This document shows, one piece after another, positions 63,701 through 64,000 of a stretch of 64,000 bases of DNA. The DNA is taken from NCBI GenBank assembly GCA_038501785.1, contig JBAMJR010000032.1:2357001-2421000 (forward strand), written 5' to 3'. Position numbers and translations under genes: made by a program. Origin of the DNA: Myoxocephalus aenaeus. Its lineage: Eukaryota > Chordata > Actinopteri > Perciformes > Cottidae. The stretch's first letter is position 1. The number at the start of each line of letters is the position of its first letter. Below the pieces are notes generated by a model. It searched no databases, was not told where the DNA came from, and was given only the letters and a program-made list of their open reading frames with translations.

Positions 63701-63770
63701 GGCGTGATAGTCTGGAGTCAGACAGTTGGCGCTAGCGCTCCTAACCCTGTCCAGAGCAGGCTGCAGATCA
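49847..63770 (-). CDS. rims1: RIM active-zone scaffold, rims1-like, C-terminal 529 aa (13 exons, gene runs off the right edge)
   Basis: Thirteen minus-strand exons join in compatible phases to 529 codons plus stop. RIM proteins tether vesicles, Munc13, Ca2+ channels and liprins at presynaptic active zones. The 5' part (zinc finger, PDZ, C2A) lies beyond the window. Seen here are the linker (DLQPALDRVRSASANCL, RILIQHASPEDDR, RRVRQLPQLPSKSSTVEQ), the SDVSDVSAISRTSSASR block, SGEIYG and KKRRSSLS, ESTDGSMNSYSSEG, GRQTLATPAMG, and a full C2B domain (GQLEVEVIRARGL to VIGWYKLFPPSS). VIVWGDYGRLDHKCFMG and LEELDLSS match RIM1 rather than RIM2. The RIM C2B domain is known not to bind Ca2+; it binds phosphoinositides and liprin. 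Which teleost copy (a or b) is unknown. The first linker exons vary by alternative splicing in this family. Confidence 0.88.
50060..50532 (-). other. rims1 final intron with 58-bp duplication
   Basis: A 58-bp unit (containing catcagttcatccctggttt) is repeated twice from 50095 to 50210, followed by related aatcctggtttaactcc-type words. Otherwise nothing. Confidence 0.7.
50533..50672 (-). CDS. rims1: rims1 exon (C2B middle)
   Basis: Encodes APYVKVYLLDNGTCKAKKKT then KIARKTLEPLYQQHLLFEES and PQGRVLQ. The polybasic KAKKKTKIARK strand is the phosphoinositide-binding face. Phase 1 in, phase 0 out. Confidence 0.95.
50900..51001 (-). CDS. rims1: rims1 exon (C2B start)
   Basis: Encodes GDVQIGLMDKKGQLEVEVIR then ARGLTPKQGSKSLP. 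A (GT)n run lies just beyond its donor at 50864-50895. Confidence 0.95.
51267..51379 (-). CDS. rims1: rims1 exon (pre-C2B linker)
   Basis: Encodes NLIFSGMRLGADSQFSDFLD then GLGPGQLVGRQTLATPAMG. The acceptor is the upstream tcag at 51380-51381; only that choice matches the phase-2 exit of the preceding exon. Confidence 0.94.
51380..52518 (-). other. rims1 intron, nothing recognised
   Basis: AT-rich and without repeat family or exon signal that I can identify. Confidence 0.5.
52519..52684 (-). CDS. rims1: rims1 exon (QRSVETG / ESTDGSMNSYSSEG)
   Basis: Encodes APAGKKVGKGAGSSSIQRSV then ETGMAVEYPRGGSTMNRQAS and RESTDGSMNSYSSEG. Donor GTACGT, phase 2. Confidence 0.93.
52685..54560 (-). other. 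rims1 intron with long (CT)n tract
   Basis: Contains an interrupted (CT)n/(TCTG)n tract at 53441-53570 and an ACAACA-rich run near 53860-53882. No exon is seen. Confidence 0.65.
54561..54763 (-). CDS. rims1: rims1 exon (SGEIYG / KKRRSSLS)
   Basis: Encodes AMRATGRNMMKSTSVSGEIY then GTEHVDGSQSDTALGSGIKK and RRSSLSQRVVAILPSRRSRS. The RSRSTSQLSQT end matches RIM1. RRSS is a candidate basophilic kinase site. Confidence 0.94.
54860..54926. repeat. (GT)n microsatellite at splice donor
   Basis: Over 30 GT units directly abut the donor of the 54927-55087 exon; on the minus strand the intron begins gtac then (AC)n. Confidence 0.95.
54927..55087 (-). CDS. rims1: rims1 exon (SDVSDVSAISRTSSASR)
   Basis: Encodes LYKDQRRSSENMSHKSSDSD then VSDVSAISRTSSASRISSTS and YMSIQSERPRGRF. 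This block is among the most conserved of the RIM1/2 linker. Confidence 0.95.
55781..55899 (-). CDS. rims1: rims1 exon (LVAEECVRQLQMRVHS)
   Basis: Encodes LVAEECVRQLQMRVHSNRAS then AATTSSQQDLDRALKNKRE. The 5' edge uses the tag acceptor at 55900-55901, which fits the phase-1 exit of the upstream exon; a cag 10 bp downstream would not fit. Confidence 0.88.
55900..57481 (-). other. rims1 intron with a hAT element
   Basis: A hAT-like element spans about 56499-57135, with gagctgggcggtatgacc at one end and accgcacagccct at the other, both with cggtatatc-type subterminal words. Its target duplication is unclear. The rest is unremarkable. Confidence 0.55.
57482..57553 (-). CDS. rims1: rims1 exon (RRVRQLPQLPSKSSTVEQ)
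   Basis: Encodes TSSSARRVRQLPQLPSKSST and VEQ, matching the RGRQLPQVP...SIEQ block of RIM1. Phase 1 in and out. Confidence 0.9.
58320..58552. repeat. (AT)n microsatellites
   Basis: Two (AT)n runs (about 58338-58404 and 58478-58552) separated by a short unique spacer. Confidence 0.93.
59049..59110 (-). CDS. rims1: Candidate rims1 linker exon
   Basis: A 62-bp stretch flanked by a ccag acceptor and a strong GTAAGG donor. Read in the phase required by its neighbours (2 in, 1 out) it is open and encodes IKPTSILRGSRGKKASLRPL. I do not recognise this peptide from RIM1, and the acceptor lies beside a (CA)n tract, so this rests on phase and splice sites. Confidence 0.5.
59665..59930. repeat. Dispersed fish repeat, copy 3
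   Basis: Shares ggccatcagggggcgactcc, tctcaatctctagtttcaag and gtgattgacaggtcgctacc with the copies in the SLC6 introns. Confidence 0.7.
60331..60396 (-). CDS. rims1: Candidate rims1 cassette exon (66 bp)
   Basis: Flanked by a ctccag acceptor and an ideal CAG|GTAAGG donor. Its length is a multiple of three. In the required phase (2 in, 2 out) it encodes QPRTLETPGCHALGRKLPDS and a Gly. A symmetric exon in this part of RIM genes is often alternatively spliced. Family identity is not recognised by eye. Confidence 0.55.
60655..60705. repeat. (TG)n microsatellite
   Basis: About 25 TG units in the intron between candidate linker exons. Confidence 0.93.
60840..62285 (-). other. rims1 intron, nothing recognised
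   Basis: No exon with consistent phase or repeat family identified. The 60904-61230 part is unusually free of simple repeats. Confidence 0.45.
62286..62369 (-). CDS. rims1: rims1 exon (RRRPASPRILIQHASPEDDR)
   Basis: Encodes RSLSHSLPRRRPASPRILIQ then HASPEDD, matching RRRPPSPRIQIQHASPENDR of RIM1. Phase 2 in and out, fitting both neighbours. Confidence 0.9.
62525..62880. repeat. Dispersed repeat with cctccgccaaggaggtca motif
   Basis: The motif cctcygccaaggaggtca, an inverted-repeat core common in animal genomes, occurs at about 62530 and 62687. It is followed by gattttcacaaaatttgg-type text. Non-coding. Confidence 0.55.
62881..63680 (-). other. rims1 intron, nothing recognised
   Basis: No exon signal with the required phase and no clear repeat family. 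Confidence 0.45.
63681..63770 (-). CDS. rims1: rims1 exon (DLQPALDRVRSASANC)
   Basis: Encodes DLQPALDRVRSASANCLTPD then YHAPSAETE. DLQPALDRVRSAS.NCL is a RIM1/2 hallmark. This is the most 5' exon recognised in the window; upstream exons lie beyond 64000. Confidence 0.92.
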
Positions 63771-64000
63771 CTAGAGGCACCACAGCACAACATGCCAATC
63801 CAATGGAGATGGAGGAAGAGGAGGAAGAGGAGGAGGGGACAGACACAGAGAGAAAAAACAATGGACAAATAGAAGAAAAAAAAAAAAGGTTTTAAAAGAA
63901 GGTCCAGGTTAGATTCCCAAAAATCATAAAGCTAGACTGAGAACTAAACCATGACCGGCTGGCGTCTGTGAGTTGACGTGGTTGTCATGGAGATGGGGGC

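Noticed and set aside
63955..64000. Possible rims1 exon at the right edge (minus, reading near SMTTTSTHRRQP)
   Set aside because: The frame needed to join the 63770 exon (phase 2) hits a stop; the other phases do not match.

Overview
The window looks like a piece of a teleost fish nuclear genome, probably a spiny-rayed fish. It has spliced vertebrate genes with GT-AG introns, dense (CA)n/(GT)n microsatellites, and fish-type hAT MITEs, LINE/SINE tails, and a decayed gammaretrovirus-like provirus. I cannot name the species. No bacterial or phage features, CRISPR arrays or operons are present. All family assignments come from reading the translated sequence; no database search was run.

Layout. 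1-5.5 kb: intergenic, with LINE fragments and one non-repetitive stretch. 5.6-6.2 kb (+): a broken vasopressin/vasotocin V2-type receptor pseudogene. 7.7-13.7 kb (+): a complete four-exon WW-domain-binding protein 1 gene (wbp1, 264 aa), with promoter-like CCAAT boxes in front. 13.7-20.2 kb: its 3' region and an intergenic block holding several intact hAT MITEs and a striking palindromic TATACACTGTATA satellite. 20.2-44.7 kb (+): a complete 14-exon SLC6 neurotransmitter/osmolyte transporter gene (582 aa, GABA/taurine/betaine-type branch). Its introns 3, 7 and 9 carry a solo LTR, a deleted provirus, an inverted duplication and an 8.1-kb compound hAT element. 44.7-49.8 kb: the tail-to-tail gap between the transporter and the next gene, including an intact-ended hAT with a transposase remnant. 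49.8-64.0 kb (-): the 3' half of a RIM active-zone scaffold gene (rims1-like). Thirteen exons with matching reading phases encode the last 529 residues, including the whole C2B domain; the gene continues beyond the right edge.

The three live genes are not a functional cluster. WBP1 is a membrane-anchored WW/NEDD4 adaptor, the SLC6 protein is a plasma-membrane solute carrier, and RIM1 organises presynaptic vesicle release. The most unusual points are the compound hAT element bounded by a perfect 8-bp duplication, two GC-AG introns in one transporter gene, an asparagine at a substrate-site position of that transporter, the palindromic satellite, and the receptor pseudogene. I did not find evidence for a wholly new biological system.
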